Positions 1-12,782 of a stretch of 64,000 nt of DNA are shown one piece after another (the stretch's first letter is position 1; every line of letters starts with the position of its first letter). The position numbers were made by a program, and so were the translations under genes. The notes under the pieces are model-generated. The model did no database searches. It had not been told where the DNA came from and saw only the letters and a program-made list of their open reading frames with translations. The DNA comes from Straminergon stramineum. Taxonomy: Eukaryota; Streptophyta; Bryopsida; Hypnales; Calliergonaceae. The stretch lies in assembly GCA_963920665.1 (NCBI GenBank), contig OY987269.1, forward strand, positions 23,252,501 through 23,316,500, given 5' to 3'.

Positions 1-500
1 AGTACCAAGCAACAAGAAGGGAGTGATCAATCAAACAACAATTTGATCAAGATAGAAGAATTTGACACCCAGGAGGTCCCACAAGAAGACAATGATCAAC
101 TAATCAACATTTGGGTGAAACTAAGTTCATTCCTTACACAAATAATCCCTATCAACCAAATATTTTCTTAAAATCTGAACAATCTTAACAACATTTTTCT
201 AAAATGTTAACAAGTCTAATTACCAACACATTAAGACATAAGTGAAGGTACTACCCCCATCGGTCTTGAGAAGATCCATGCTACTATAAGATAGTGATCA
301 ACAAAAATGAAACTTGGTGCGGCTAAGTTCTTTTGACACATGTAATGAAATCTTATCAACAATTTCAAAAAAAAATCTAAAGAAATTTAATAATAGCACA
401 TCAAGAAAAAATTATTGGTGTGTTCCCATTGACCTCAGGAGGGTCCATGTTCTTATAGGAAAATGATCAACCAATATTCTAAGCAAACTTATTTCCATCT
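1..500. repeat. Degenerate tandem repeat, unit about 170-200 bp
   Basis: At least three diverged copies follow one another and appear to continue past the left edge. Each holds a block resembling GGTCCATG(T/C)T-CTATAAGA followed by TGATCAAC. TGATCAAC or its close match recurs near 93, 295 and 464. A preceding block with 'cacat(t/c)aaga' recurs near 228 and 395. No coding potential is visible. Copy number and exact unit length cannot be fixed by eye. Confidence 0.5.
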
Positions 501-2079
501 CCATTCATCTTTCACATCAATTGGATTCTTCATCTTCATAATGTATACTGCTATATTAGATTCAAAATTAAAATTTTCATTTGAATTCTATATACCCACG
601 GTATTCGGTCCAGGGTAATAGGTCCATGGTAGTAGGTATTAAAATTTACTAAAAATAATAAATTTTGATCCAAATTTTAAGATAGAATCTATTTTTTGAA
701 ATATTAATAAGTTTCTAATGCTTTTTCAAATTTTTGAGCTCAACACTCACATAATCCTTATTCAACGTTCATAGGCTCATGCTCACAAGCTCACACAATA
801 GTATCACTGTTTTAGGCCCTACACTAATAAGTAAATTAATAGACAGAAGTTTAAAACACATTTTAAGGTTTGTGGCAAACTCCTACATTCCGTTCAGAAT
901 TTGTAAATGAAAATATGAATTGAAAGTGAGCAAATCCAATCCAATCCAATTTTTGTCCACATATTCTTGTAAGTGTCCCAATTCACAATCCTTGTGTAGC
1001 TGTTGAAGTTGTGGTGTGAGGCTAACTTCCCAATAAGAAGTCATCATTTCATTGTCTATGACTCCAATTGTTTAGGAAAATATCATTTTCCTTTCCATTA
1101 CACATAGTCTTCTTCAAGGAATCATCAATGAGAAAAATGTTGTTTGTACAAAAAGAAATCAATCTATTGAGATTAGAAAACAAGTGATTGACAAGAAATT
1201 AGAAGAAAAGTGGCTTTATTAGGAAAAAATGATGATTGAGGAATTTTCTATTAGAGGTTTCAATTATTCATGTGCTAGGATGTCAAAGGGAGGTTTGGAT
1301 TTGTGGAAAAGGAATCCTACAATAGGCTCCATAGTTGACTTCACCATTGAGCTCCAAACTACAATGCGATCAACAATAAGGGAAATGTCACAAAGGAATT
1401 TGCACAACTAAAGACAGACACAGGCAACCTTTGAACCAACAAATGTAGAGACTTGATCAAAAAATACATTATCTATAACTTCATATTGCCTTACATGTCT
1501 AATGGATGACCTAGTTGTGCATTGACCACGAATTTTGTTCAAGTCCAATAAGATGTTCAACCAGATCCATCACAAGTGGGACTTTAGAATACACACTCCG
1601 ACACTTGAGGACACAATGTATCCTAATCCCTTTGTGAGCCCTAGGTTTGTCACTTATGTCTCCAAATTTCTTTCTTTTGTTTTTGCTCAATTTTAATAGA
1701 AATTATAGTTAAAAAGACCTAAAAATAATGTTTACATTGTATTTGATAGAAATCCCTATAAATACAATGAGTTATTTGTTAAAATTCAAAAGTGCCTTAT
1801 GCAATTTCAATTTCTACTTCTAGTGTCTAATTAGGTGTCTAAAAGGTCAATTAAGAATTTGAGAGATACTTAGGCTTTGTTGGCCAAAGTGGTAGTAAGA
1901 CCCCTAAATTAGAATATACCAAGACTAACCTCTAAGTGTAGATGACAATACATAGGTTTGTAGGAGTTAGTAGTACATGATAGAAAGTACCCTACTAATT
2001 CTAGAAATTCATACAAATGACCTATGTAGAGGTCACCATCTATTTTGAAGGAACTATAAAAAATTACTTTTGTATAGTG
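501..2079. other. AT-rich intergenic DNA, no gene seen
   Basis: Only short open frames interrupted by stops occur on either strand. No splice-linked conserved peptide is recognised. Confidence 0.6.
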
Positions 2080-2395
2080 TAAGGTAGTTTGCTCTAAAAG
2101 CACCCATGCTCTAAAAGCAATCATGATACAAAGGTACATTTTGCTTTCTTCAATGTACCAGAAGTACACATTTCAGGAGGTGATCACTTTCAATGATAGT
2201 TGCACTTCAACTTCTAAAATTCGTAACTAATTCTGCAAAGGTCCAAAAAATATGAAACAACTTGGGTTAGATGCCAATTCTATTTTTTTGCCTCCTGAAA
2301 TTGACTAAAAATTGTTACAAGGAATTTTGCTCTCCCCAAAAGGCAATCAGCTCTTAAATGGTCGCTTTAAGAGCAGACTACCTTAGGTAAAATTC
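2080..2395. repeat. Dispersed repeat copy, partner at 35166-35460
   Basis: This stretch shares a colinear, same-orientation core with 35166-35460. Shared blocks include AAGGTAGTTTGCT, ACAAAGGTACATTTTGCTTT, AAAGGTCCAAAAAATATGAAA, TTAGATGCCAA and GGCAATCAG(C/A)TCTTAAATGGT. The partner lies inside a PIF/Harbinger-type element. On the minus strand both copies keep similar short peptides around FIFFGPL and KMYLC, suggesting descent from an old coding segment. I do not recognise the protein. Confidence 0.7.
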
Positions 2396-2689
2396 AAACG
2401 ATATGAGGAACGTGTAACCAAAGATTGGAGAGAGTTATTTTATCATAAAAACACACCAAGAGCTCAATGGCAAAATTGGTTCATCCCAATTCCCTATTAC
2501 TCAAATGATTCCCCTCCAAATGAATTAAAAAAATCATTAATTTCAATTCTCCTATGAATAGTGCAAAGTAAAAATGTAAACTTGCACGTAGTATTTGGAA
2601 GCTTCCTAGAAGTTATCCAAAAAGTTTCAAAATTTTTGAATTGCAAAAGATGACTCCATGAGAAGTCAATTGCATTTACCAACAATAGA

Positions 2690-3070
2690 AAATTCATGGA
2701 AAGTACATTGAAAAATGAAAATCCTATCATTTGGGATTTATAACCTACTCACTATAAGAAATTGGTAGGAAAATCCCACTAAAAATTAGGTATTTTTCTT
2801 TATTATACTAAAGCACCCAAATAAGTTTCAAGGCATTCCAACACCAACAAGTACTAGAACTGGTGGCTACATCAAATTCAAGTAGAATTTGAAAACATTC
2901 AACTATTTGCATGATTGGCTTACTGATAGCTTGTGATGTCCAAATGAAGTCAACTAGAAATCTTTTCTTACTTTCACAAATTTTCCAAACAAACGAGGAT
3001 TGTCAAATCCATTGAAAAATGTAAACTCTATCATTTGAATTTTATAACCTATTCACTACAAGAAAACAAG
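2690..3070. repeat. Duplicated flank of CACTA-type ends
   Basis: The segment near 2700-2760 (cattgaaaaatg, ctatcatttg, ttataacct, then CACTATAAGAAA) recurs near 3009-3070, ending in CACTACAAGAAA. The second copy leads directly into the MITE at 3054. The first also carries a CACTA-like left end at about 2749, but I find no matching right end for it. Confidence 0.5.
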
Positions 3071-3186
3071 GGTATAAATGACTTTTCTACAATGGTTGTA
3101 GTAGTCACTTTGCAATCATTGTTGTCCACAAATAACTACTACAATCATTGAAGACATGTCATTTATACCCTTGTTTTCTTGTAGTG
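3054..3186. mobile_element. CACTA-type MITE, 133 bp, TSD ATT
   Basis: The element starts CACTACAAGAAAACAAGGG and ends with its inverse complement, CCCTTGTTTTCTTGTAGTG. The inverted repeats run nearly 30 bp, to GGTATAAATGAC. It is flanked on both sides by ATT (3051-3053 and 3187-3189), a 3-bp target-site duplication. CACTA ends with a 3-bp duplication are the hallmark of the En/Spm (CACTA) superfamily. There is no room for a transposase, so it is non-autonomous. Confidence 0.85.
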
Positions 3187-4369
3187 ATTCTTTGATTCGC
3201 AATTTGTTGGCTTTCACAAGCCAAATGACTTGGAAGTAAGAGATAGGAGGTTTTCAAGTTTAAGTTGGGCCTTCTAAATCCAATGGCATATTGCATTTGC
3301 CATTTGGAGCATTTTTCCAAAATTTAAGATGATTACAACAATAGATTTGATTTTTAGTAATTAGTAGTAATTTGGTTTTTATTCTAGGCAATTTGTTAGG
3401 TGAATTGAGAGGGGGAAGGTGCCTTGGAAAAGTATAAAAGTCTCCTCCCTCCTCTCACTTTGCACCCCTTTTTCATTTTGTTAGTTGCCACACACATTTG
3501 ACATTTTGTTAAGAATTTGGCAATTTGTTCAATTTCTTGTCTACTTTGCTTTTGGATCCATTTTTCTCCTTTTTTGTTGAAGCCTTTTGACCTTGCCTTG
3601 AAGGACACAAGGGTCCCTTTGAGCTTGTCTAGCCTACCTTGGATGTGTCTTTGAAATTTGCTTACTAACACATGTTTTTGTGATCTTGTTTGGAAAACTT
3701 GAGTCATTTGTGTACAAACTAACCTTTTGGTATTGATCTCCTTGAGTGGTAATTCACAAATTATTGTAGAAAATCCCCCTAGAGCCTTGACATATAAAAT
3801 ACATGGTCCAAGTTGTAATATTTGGTGTCATTTAGAGAGTATTGTTTGTAGCAATCTCTCAAGTCCTGCATTTACTAGTCCGTCAGTCTAATCTCTTTTT
3901 CTTTGGTATTAGTGGTTGTGGCTAACCCACCTCCATATATGACAAATCAATTGTCGCATATATAATTATCAAAGCCTAGAAAAATCTCATTCTAGCTTTT
4001 TTATTTTCCCACAACGAAGCTCTAACCTTAACCTCGGCCTACTGTTAGCCAAATAATTCTAGGCTTGTCTTGTTTTAATCTCGTGTGTTGATTCTTTGCC
4101 AAAAAACCCAAAAACACTAGTCCATTTGGCCAAAACTCTAATCCACTTGGCCAACAACATAAATTTAGTTGGTCAAAACACCAGCCCAATCAGCCCAATT
4201 GGTGCCCAGTATAGGTCAGAAAGGGGCAATACCTAGACAAACAGGGTTGTGTGATTTTCCACAAACTATACCATACCGGAAGACCAAAAAACAAAAGGAG
4301 ACCTCGCTAGTCTTCCTTGGGGCCAAAATTTCAGGAAAATCTGTTTTTTTAGTCTTGGAGCCCTAATTA
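3187..4369. other. Intergenic DNA, no supported gene
   Basis: The longest open frame is a Lys/Arg-rich minus-strand frame of 103 codons (3396-3707) with no recognisable domain, no conserved splice context and AT-rich flanks. I see no other structure. Confidence 0.5.
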
Positions 4370-4523
4370 TGGCCCAAATTTGACATACTGAGAGGTCTAA
4401 TTCCAAGTTCTGGAGCACTGTGGCCAACATTTGACATATTGAGAGGTCCAATTCCAAGTTTTGGAAGTCTTGTGGCCTGAATTTGACATACTGACAGGTC
4501 TAAATTCCTCATTTCAAGTCCTG
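4370..4523. repeat. Three tandem copies of a 51-52 bp unit
   Basis: Units start at about 4370, 4421 and 4473. Each reads TGGCC(c/a/t), then AATTTGACATA(C/T)TGA, AGGTC(T/C), and AATTCCAAGTT or a variant. The first two copies are closest; the third has diverged in its second half. Confidence 0.8.
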
Positions 4524-5818
4524 TGAACCCAATCTAGTTTTGACCCCTAAAATCAAGAGATTTTCCTTGGGAGCCTAATTACAGACATCAGGTTGAAGAA
4601 ACTTAAACTCTAAATCTCTCCAGCTTATATTGTAGCTTCAAATCCAACCTTTGGAACCTTTGTATCTTCAAATCCAACCTCTATCTCTCGCCTTCTGTAT
4701 ACTGCGACTCTCAACTTGATTACAATTGAGTAGAATTAGCTTGGAATGTTTAGCAATTTGATAATTAGGGTGAAGGGAGGATTTCAAGAATAAAGGTTTA
4801 CCATTAATTTGAGAATAGTTCAACAAGTGTCATGTCTCTGGGCAGCGTTTTTATTTTGAGCTAAAAATCACTCAACCCACTAGATTCTAACCTCTCTATT
4901 GTCATTCCTCCTTAAATTGGCCAGTGGAGTGAAGCCAACAAGGTCACACGCAGCCAAAAAACAACCCTGAATAATTAGACTCCCATTCCACCACTGATCA
5001 CTGATCGGTGGGCGCTACCAACCTCTAGTTCCACAAGTACATTGTCCCTTATTCGAGAGCATTAGCAGAGCTGAGTTTTTATTATCTTCATTCATTTAGA
5101 ACAATGCAAAAAGTGATCTAAATTCTACTTTGACAAAACCATTTACATTGATTTCATGTCCATAAATGAAACATGAAAAATATGAAAGACAACCAGTTAT
5201 GTTTACTCATCCAAAAAAAAGTTCTGTCAACAAAATTTTGTAGCAATTTAGCAATTTCATCCTCTAAGAAACAAGGAATCTCTCACCAAGTATTCCACCA
5301 AAATTGTTTTATGTCTTTTGGACAAATTATCGAACAAATTAGCAGTCACAACAAAGACCCTGCTACTGGGGGGCCCATTAGACCATAGATTCATAGACTG
5401 ATGTCTTCTTCGACAAACTGTGGCAAAGGCGTGGATTCAAATTAGCGTCAGCATTCTTTGATGTCATCATGCAGCTTTCTTTGAGTGTCGCTACTTTCAC
5501 CGCCACATGGGTAGCATGTTAGGACACGAAGACTACAAATAGACGCAGTATTAGTACTTTTCAATTCGAAACAATTTTGATGGTCGCAATTGTAAAAAAA
5601 AATTTTATCTGATGAGCTACAGGCGATGATGTGTCCCTCGGAGGATCCATAGCATCGTGCGAAAGTGCACGATACACAATTACTATAAACTCATGAACGA
5701 TGACGAGTAAATTAATTATTTTCTAATAATAATGATAGAGATAACCATGATTATTGATCCCAGTAGTCACTCCCCTAGCTATTTCCTCCTAAAGTGTACT
5801 AAGACAACTCACAGGACT
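4524..5818. other. Intergenic DNA and 3' flank of the pyrophosphorylase gene
   Basis: No gene is seen. The last few hundred bases before 5819 presumably include the 3' UTR of the minus-strand UDP-sugar pyrophosphorylase gene. No polyadenylation site can be fixed with confidence. Confidence 0.5.
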
Positions 5819-8800
5819 TCACCTCGACCCCAAAATCGAGAGGTTCTGTAGCAGGCACAAACCAGGCTGATTGAAAGTTAAAATAGTCTCGTCGAATTTC
5901 TCGTCAGAAATGTCAAAGCCACGGATCGCATAGTTTTCATCATTTAAAGATCTAACGTTATCATCTGAAGGCTCGAAGCTCCATCCCCTGTTGGAGACGC
6001 GCACGTTCGAGAGCTTCACCTAAAAGCATCACACACAAAGACATGAATTCAGACACCCTGGAAGAGATGCGGATACATGTACGACACTGGAACATGAAAA
6101 TGCTAAAGCAGAAGAACTTGTAGTTCTCACCTCGGCCCCTGGAAATGCTTGAAGTCTAAGAGCGCCGCGTAATGAGACATTCTCCAGAGTGATTCGTGCG
6201 CCGTCAAGAACAAGAGAAGAGTGTCGCGAGATTTTTAAAGTGCCAGTCAGATTCTTGCACACATCTGCAAAGGTCAGAGCCCATGTTGGGCTCCAAACAA
6301 CTCGGGGCCACACTTCGACCTTCTGTCCGTTGAATACTTGAAAGCGTTTCGGACCTTTAATTTGCGCTCCGGCCTAATCACATCCACGATGAGCATTGTT
6401 AACATCAATCATGCTAATAGCCACCCTGTACTTGATCCACCTTCCTGGCAAAGATTTAAGCAAAATAGGTTGCACACCATTGAGCTCGAGCTAAATCGTC
6501 TTAGCAAGAACATGCATGACGGTAACTATTTGTGTTTGAATACGAACTGAAACAGAAGAGAAGTATGTTCAATATTACCTTTCGAAGCATTAGGCAGTGA
6601 GCTTTGTAGATGGCCATTTCTCCGGTCGTTGCGCTGTGCTTTGGGTTCCCTTCCGGTATCTGAACACCCACATATGCGAAAATAGTAAGCATGGCTAATA
6701 CCACTTCTGGAACGCAGAGAAGGGGAATTGCAACTAGGAGCACATGAACAACGAAAATATGACGCAAGCCCATGGCAAGTAAAGGTGAGTGAGATTGAAA
6801 GACGTATGCTTGCCTTCGCAGCATCCGCAGCATTGTTTTTGACGGGAGCATATGCCAACCAGCTATCCATCACCTACACATCACACTCAAGCATTTTCAA
6901 TACACGTAATCTCACTGCCTTAATCTTAAGCACTCAGTGGCTCATGAGGAAAAATACATCCACGGAATATCAGTAAATTGTTCAGAGCAGATCATGAACA
7001 TGATGAAGTATAATGATGGTTGCTGTTTGATTCTCCTAAATAAGGGATACCGTACGCGGGAGCCTGCAAAAAGTTGCACACCGTGACAGTAAAACCACAT
7101 TGAGGCACTTCAATCTCGTAGGTTCAGGAAATGGAACTTACAGAAAACCCCACTTTTGCTGAGGGTGAGAGAGTTCTGGGATAGTCTTGCATCATACATT
7201 CCAACCTTGTTGATGACTTGAATGCTGTCTTGCTTGCATCTTTATATCTGTAAACCATATTTCTATGTCAATGAAGATTGGAAAAATTTAACATGGTTCT
7301 GAAGGAAAGTGGGTGAACTTAGCCACAATAACAAGGTGGCTCTAGGCTCATGTAACAACTAAGGTACACTTGAGATCGGATCGGACCTTGTATCTCAATG
7401 TCACAGACACATGAAACAGACAAGTTCTAACAATAGAGAAACGAAACTCATAGAGTAGATGGGGAAACATCAGTACAGAAGCGTTGGACAGGAATTGTGT
7501 ATCTGGACACATGCCAGCAGTCTTCCACTCACTTTTTCCATGGATGTGTCATCCATTCAAGCTTGAGAAGAATTGATGTATTACAGGTTTGAAATATGAG
7601 TCACTTACTTCGGATTAACAAACTCAACAATGGCTCCCTTTGTCCTCGAAAGTTCTTCAATGTATGGTCCAATCTTTATCACCAGCTGCACGGCAATGAA
7701 AAAGTCCAAGTTCAGGAGAGGATTTCATGTAGACCCATACTATGATAAGTTTCCAAAACGTGATCTTCTTCCAACTCAAAATTTGAATATTCTTCCGATT
7801 CGAGAAGTGAATTTTAGCACGTTAGCTCCCAGCTAACCAAATGGAGCATAATAGGGAGGGAAATAACCTATAGCTCAGTCTAATACAAAGATGAACCGTG
7901 TTTGTGCATTTCCTTACTGATTTACTCCTCACATGAACATAGAGCGGGCCTCGTGAGGGCAAATGTGGACAAGCTGTTACCTGGTTGATGTTACCTGGGT
8001 ATGGGGAATACCCTGTGGTGGGGTCGTTGACATCACCATCCGGATGGCCAGAGGCACGCAGCAATGGATCCAGCTGATTGTACTCTACATTGAGAACCAT
8101 CTGCGACCCTGGTCGACAAGCACGCGGGTGTAAGACTATACTCCGTAATGTACAGGACGATGTGAAATTATCAAGTGAATTTATCGACGTGAACAAGGCA
8201 CGATGAATGGACATTCTCCAGCTACACTCAACAGGTAGTAGATAGAAAATTCGACATGGTAATTCTCTGATAAAGACCATGAAAACCCTGACTAACCGTT
8301 TTGATGAGTGAGTCTCGTAATTCCCCCAATGGCTTCTTTTGCTTTCCGGGGCACTGCAAGTGAGTTGACGTCCAAATCTCGAATTGCGCTTACACCCAAT
8401 GCTGCTGGGATAGCCTGTAGTAAATGAAAACCAGCAAGTAATGCATAGAATCAGACTCAAATTGAATAACATGATTGTGCATAACCGGAAATATTACGAG
8501 AGCTGGAAATACAGAAGTTAAAAGACCAGACCAGCACGTACATTGAAAAGCAAACCATTTGTATCTTGAAAAAATAGGATCCATTTCCGCCCCTCCGCCT
8601 GCCTGCAAATATTATAAAATGAATAAATATGACGAAATCGCCTACTTCAACTCAAAGATATTCTCACTTCACAAATGCAGGACATATATGCAGGACATAC
8701 ATGCTTTCATTGCAGTAATAGTCAAAAATAGTAGTAAAGTACGTTTGTGATAGACGCTAAGCATTTAAGATCATTAACCAACTACTAGTTGATTATACAA

Positions 8801-10990
8801 TGAAAAAGTATAGAAACAACACTGTCAGAAACTAGAGGCCAGAATATACTAACCATTTTGGAAGAAGGCCGCTGTTGTAAAGTACAGAATGTACATCTCC
8901 ATGACCGTGAGGCTTTGTCTGAGGCAAAGCACATAGTGTTAAATTCTAGGTTCCTCCAACCTTTCAGTGAGCGCAAAACTTATCAACCATTTTACGTCTT
9001 ATTCTAATAGGTTGTCTTCAATTCTGTTCAAGACATGTTGTCTTAAAGAGAAAATGCATACCTGGATGCAATATGGATCTGAGGGATCCAAGGCAATTCT
9101 TGCATCGTTGTCTGCCAGACATGCTACCTTTTCCTGCACCCAATGTCATCGTTGTCAATTCATTTTTTTTAGCATAACAAGAACTTCGTGTCAGCAAAGA
9201 CAAGACACTAGAATAAGCATGAATTGCATGTCATATTGAAATCGTTTCTAAATTTGTGTATATAGAAACCATCAAACTGTCAAAGAATATGACAAATCAC
9301 AATCAGAGCCTCACCCTCGCAAAGAGTTCTCTCAGGTTAAAACTGCTAGTGGGAAAAACAGGACTTTTAAAACTATCACATGGGGCATGGTCATCTGAGG
9401 TAACTATGTGCCTAAGACATATGAAAAAAGGCAGAGTGCAATGAAGGTAACCTGTTTCAAGAGGTACACTTGGTCTGGTGACATTTTAAAATATTTATTA
9501 TCTTCCAAAAGTTTCTGGGTTTTCGAGTGAGTGTCATCGGAGGTCATGATCACAAGTGGAAGGGCACTCCCGGAGCTCCCTGGGAAAATACCGCTGTATT
9601 AGGAATTCGTTCCGTTTATGTCTCTGACAGGAATTTGATGGTAGAAAATGAAAAGTATTCAACAAATTCTTACCACTCGCCTCTTGCAGAGCTAAAATGT
9701 GCTGGATGTAGAGGTCCAGGAAGCGAGTTCTCGTGGTGATTTGAGAGTACAACTCAAGCTGCAAACGCAAGGAGCTCATGAGAATACTCATTACTACGCA
9801 GTTAAAACTCTGTCAGGTTCAGAATATTTACAGTGAAAGCAACAATTTCTAGTAAATTAAAAAGCAACTTGCTTGATCTTGTCAAAACCTAATGATACCG
9901 CAATATCTATGTATGCAAAACGGGAGGAATAGTAGGTATACCTTTATGCCGCGGAAGCCAAGGCGCTCACCAAGGCCACCTGCTACCAGCACGAAGACTG
10001 CATGCTTGGCATCCTTCACACCAGCCGCTTCAAATTTCATGAACTCATCATCTCCATAGTTCAACTGCTCTCCCGTTGGTACCTAAAATCCAGTGACACA
10101 TCAGTCTATAATTTCGTGAAAGCTCACCCGCGACGACTTCGCTCAGATCCGATCCATCTCCACTTCTGAAAAAATTACGCAGTGGACATAAACAAACTGA
10201 AAAGGCATTAAAACCCAGACTTGATAAGGACACCCTTGTACTTACCGATGGGGTGTAGCCGTCAAAGGGATTTCTTCCCACTTTGGAATCAGCCAGCAGC
10301 TTCCTTGCATTGTGAATGTAAGCCACAAGTCCTCCAGGGTAATTATCATTCAACTTCTCCACCTGGGCATGATCGAGTATGAACTCAGCCATAGCCAAAC
10401 ATTCAGAGTAGATCACAATCACCAAACATTAAAGAAGGAAGAAGGAAACCCTAGAGAAACAGAGACAGTTGAAATCACCTGATTGAGAAACTTGATTTTC
10501 GACTTCTCATTTTGTCCAGCTTGCCAGTGCTGGAACAGATGCTCCTGCCCTTCTTGCAACAAAAGCTCCACCATTGCTCTCTGCAATCCACCAATTCCAC
10601 AATCAAAAAACCCAAATCCTTTCAATTTCCAAATTCTGAAAGGCCTGAAATTGATCCATTTCAATCCATTGATCTCTCTACACTTTCAATTAGATCTTTT
10701 CTTTCCTCGACCCTTCTGATTTTTCTTTCTACGAAAACCTACCAATTCTAAACCTTAAAGTCCGATCAAAGCTAAACCCTAAAATCAAATCCGATCAATA
10801 CTGAACCCTGAAATTCAAGCGCAATCAGCTCAAACAACCAAAACTCAATATGTTTGCATCCACGAATTCGATGATGAATCTTCCATCACCAATTGCAACA
10901 CGAGATTGATGGATTGCGATTGAACAAGACCTGGGATTCCGAGAGTTCGGGAAGTCTGTCAGCCATGGTTGTCTCCAGAACAGCAGCCAT
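5819..10990 (-). CDS. USP: UDP-sugar pyrophosphorylase, complete, 17 exons
   Basis: Cytosolic nucleotidyltransferase of the UDPGP family that makes UDP-sugars from UTP and sugar-1-phosphates in the salvage pathway. Coding exons (minus): 10990-10931, 10580-10479, 10362-10246, 10082-9942, 9758-9674, 9579-9452, 9133-9062, 8918-8854, 8602-8542, 8414-8297, 8108-7981, 7685-7609, 7247-7142, 6873-6814, 6659-6579, 6373-6131, 6019-5819. All phases join, giving about 614 aa, the length I recall for Arabidopsis USP. Visible motifs in order: [12 protein letters not shown], the nucleotide-binding loop [66 protein letters not shown] and NPGK-like C-terminal beta-helix sequence. The start at 10990 is preferred; an in-frame ATG at 11095 would add 35 residues and one at 10966 would remove 8. 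Intron 14 uses a GC donor. After [10 protein letters not shown] the usual VALPSE reads LELYSQ, an odd change at a conserved proline. Identity is near certain; minor exon edges are read by eye. Confidence 0.95.
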
Positions 10991-12565
10991 GATTGTATTC
11001 AGAACGCGGTCTCGCTCGATCGTGCTCACAAAATCTAAACTACCGGCAAAGCTGAATGCCCAAAGGGAGTCGGTGATCGTCCGCAAGAGAGGCACTGAGC
11101 ATGATTTGAGAGAGGAGCTTCAAGTTCTACAACAAAGTGCCCTGCGCATCCCAAACATGCAGAGCAGCACCAACAGGCAAGGAGAATTTACTACTGAAGC
11201 ACTTCGGAAAGGGGACGTTCATGTAAACGGCCCTGTCTAATTTTGTGCGCTCAGATATACTTTTGTTCCATTTTCCCTCGTTTTTACTTTTTCTACTTTA
11301 CTTTTACTTTTTCCGACTTGGCGTTTGAAATAAAAATAGAAATGTCACTTTGGAAGCTCAATCATAGTCAACTATAGTAAATTTTTATAATTATGTTTCA
11401 ACACAATTTTTAAATATGTTATTGATACTAGAGAGTGATGGCATATTTGTGGCAAAATGTTTTGAAGTCTATGAGTGCAAAACATTTGTTCAACTAGTCC
11501 GCTTCATATTGTTTTATACGGTAGATAATGATTGTCAAAGTCCAAGGTAATATTGTTCCTATCATTAAAGTATTGTACCTTGTGGTCAAGGTTGGCAAAA
11601 AATATCTCTAAAAATAAATTATACAATTGTTGGGATAATGATTATTTTTTTATTTTAGAAAAAAGATTGTATGAGATTGAGGAAAACAAATATTTTTATT
11701 CTTAAAAATTTGTCAAATTAGCTTTGGCAACTTTAAGGAATTGTTTGACATAAAATGCCACCCTTGATCACTAGGTACAATACTACATAAGATTATTCTA
11801 CGCATTGTATTATGCATGATTCTATTAGATTAAAATTTATTTTTCAAATTTAATGACTTCATGAAAAATAATACTCTATTCTTTTCCCTTCAATTTTTTG
11901 ACTTTCCCAAATCAAAAGATTAGATTTTTTTAGACCTCAAGAAGACCGTTTCAGGACTATTTCTCAAGCTATAAACAAGCCACTACTATTCAAAATGATA
12001 AATAGTAAAAAATTAATTAAGATAGTTATTTAATAATTTTTTAAATAGTAAATAATTCTTTAAATAATATTATGTGATGTGGCAATCTCTTGACGATGTC
12101 AAATATCAAATGTGGCAAAGTTTCCATGTTCCCTGTAATCTAGGAACTTGCGGTTGCCTTGAGGCCTAAAACAACATCTAATGCTACAAATACACTCTCA
12201 CAATTAATCAAAGGGTTCAACAAAGTGCATGTCTCCAAGTTTGTAAAATAGAAACACTTAAGATTTCTTGTCTAGTATGTCTATGTTTCTTGGTATTCAC
12301 AACCAAATAATCCCTTGAATTTTGCTTGCCAAAAATAAATAAAAAATATGATTTCACCCTAGAAGGATGGTTTGATTACCATGAAAATCATCCTTTTCAA
12401 TACCGTGTGAATCATTTGCTTTAAAAAAAGCAAGAGCACTCATTGGAGATCAAACTTCTATGCAAGACTTCCTGGCTTTTCATACAAAATTTCAAAGATG
12501 AACATCTACACTTCTATCTTACATAGAAATATCCTTTGTCATCCTTTGTGTTTGTAATGTCCTTC
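10991..12565. other. 5' flank of USP and AT-rich intergenic DNA
   Basis: The first ~300 bases upstream of the USP start are of balanced composition and probably hold its promoter and 5' UTR. Beyond about 11300 the DNA becomes very AT-rich with no gene seen. A plus-strand frame of 115 codons at 10893-11240 is antisense to USP exon 1 and shows no independent support. Confidence 0.5.
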
Positions 12566-12782
12566 CACTACAAGAAACCCATATTTTAGGACATCTAAGT
12601 TGACAGATTTTTTTGGACATTCAATATAACAACCTATATTTTTAAGTCAACAATGACATACAATGAAACATCTTCAATAACACTAAATGTTACATTGGAC
12701 ATCATTGCTGACATAAAAACACGGGTTGTTACATTGGATATCCAAGGAAATCCATCAACTTAGACACGAGGTTCTTTTAGTG
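12566..12782. mobile_element. CACTA-type MITE, 217 bp, TSD TTC
   Basis: It starts CACTACAAGAAACCCATATT and ends TTCTTTTAGTG. TTC flanks both sides (12563-12565 and 12783-12785), a 3-bp target duplication. The inside shares long blocks with the element at 16043, including GACATCTAAGTTGA and TATATTTTTA-GTCAACAAT, so the two are members of one MITE family. Its internal halves are partly inverted copies of each other, giving hairpin potential. Confidence 0.85.

Noticed and set aside
2749..2820. Possible fourth CACTA element starting CACTATAAGAAA
   Set aside because: No matching inverted right end or 3-bp duplication was found.
3396..3707. 103-codon Lys/Arg-rich minus-strand frame
   Set aside because: Could be a retroelement remnant, but no zinc knuckle, protease or other domain is visible.
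7822..8472. 216-codon minus-strand open frame
   Set aside because: It reads through an intron of the USP gene; only the part matching exon 11 ([15 protein letters not shown] region) is coding.
10893..11240. 115-codon plus-strand frame over the USP start
   Set aside because: Antisense to USP exon 1 and its upstream region, with no similarity recognised.
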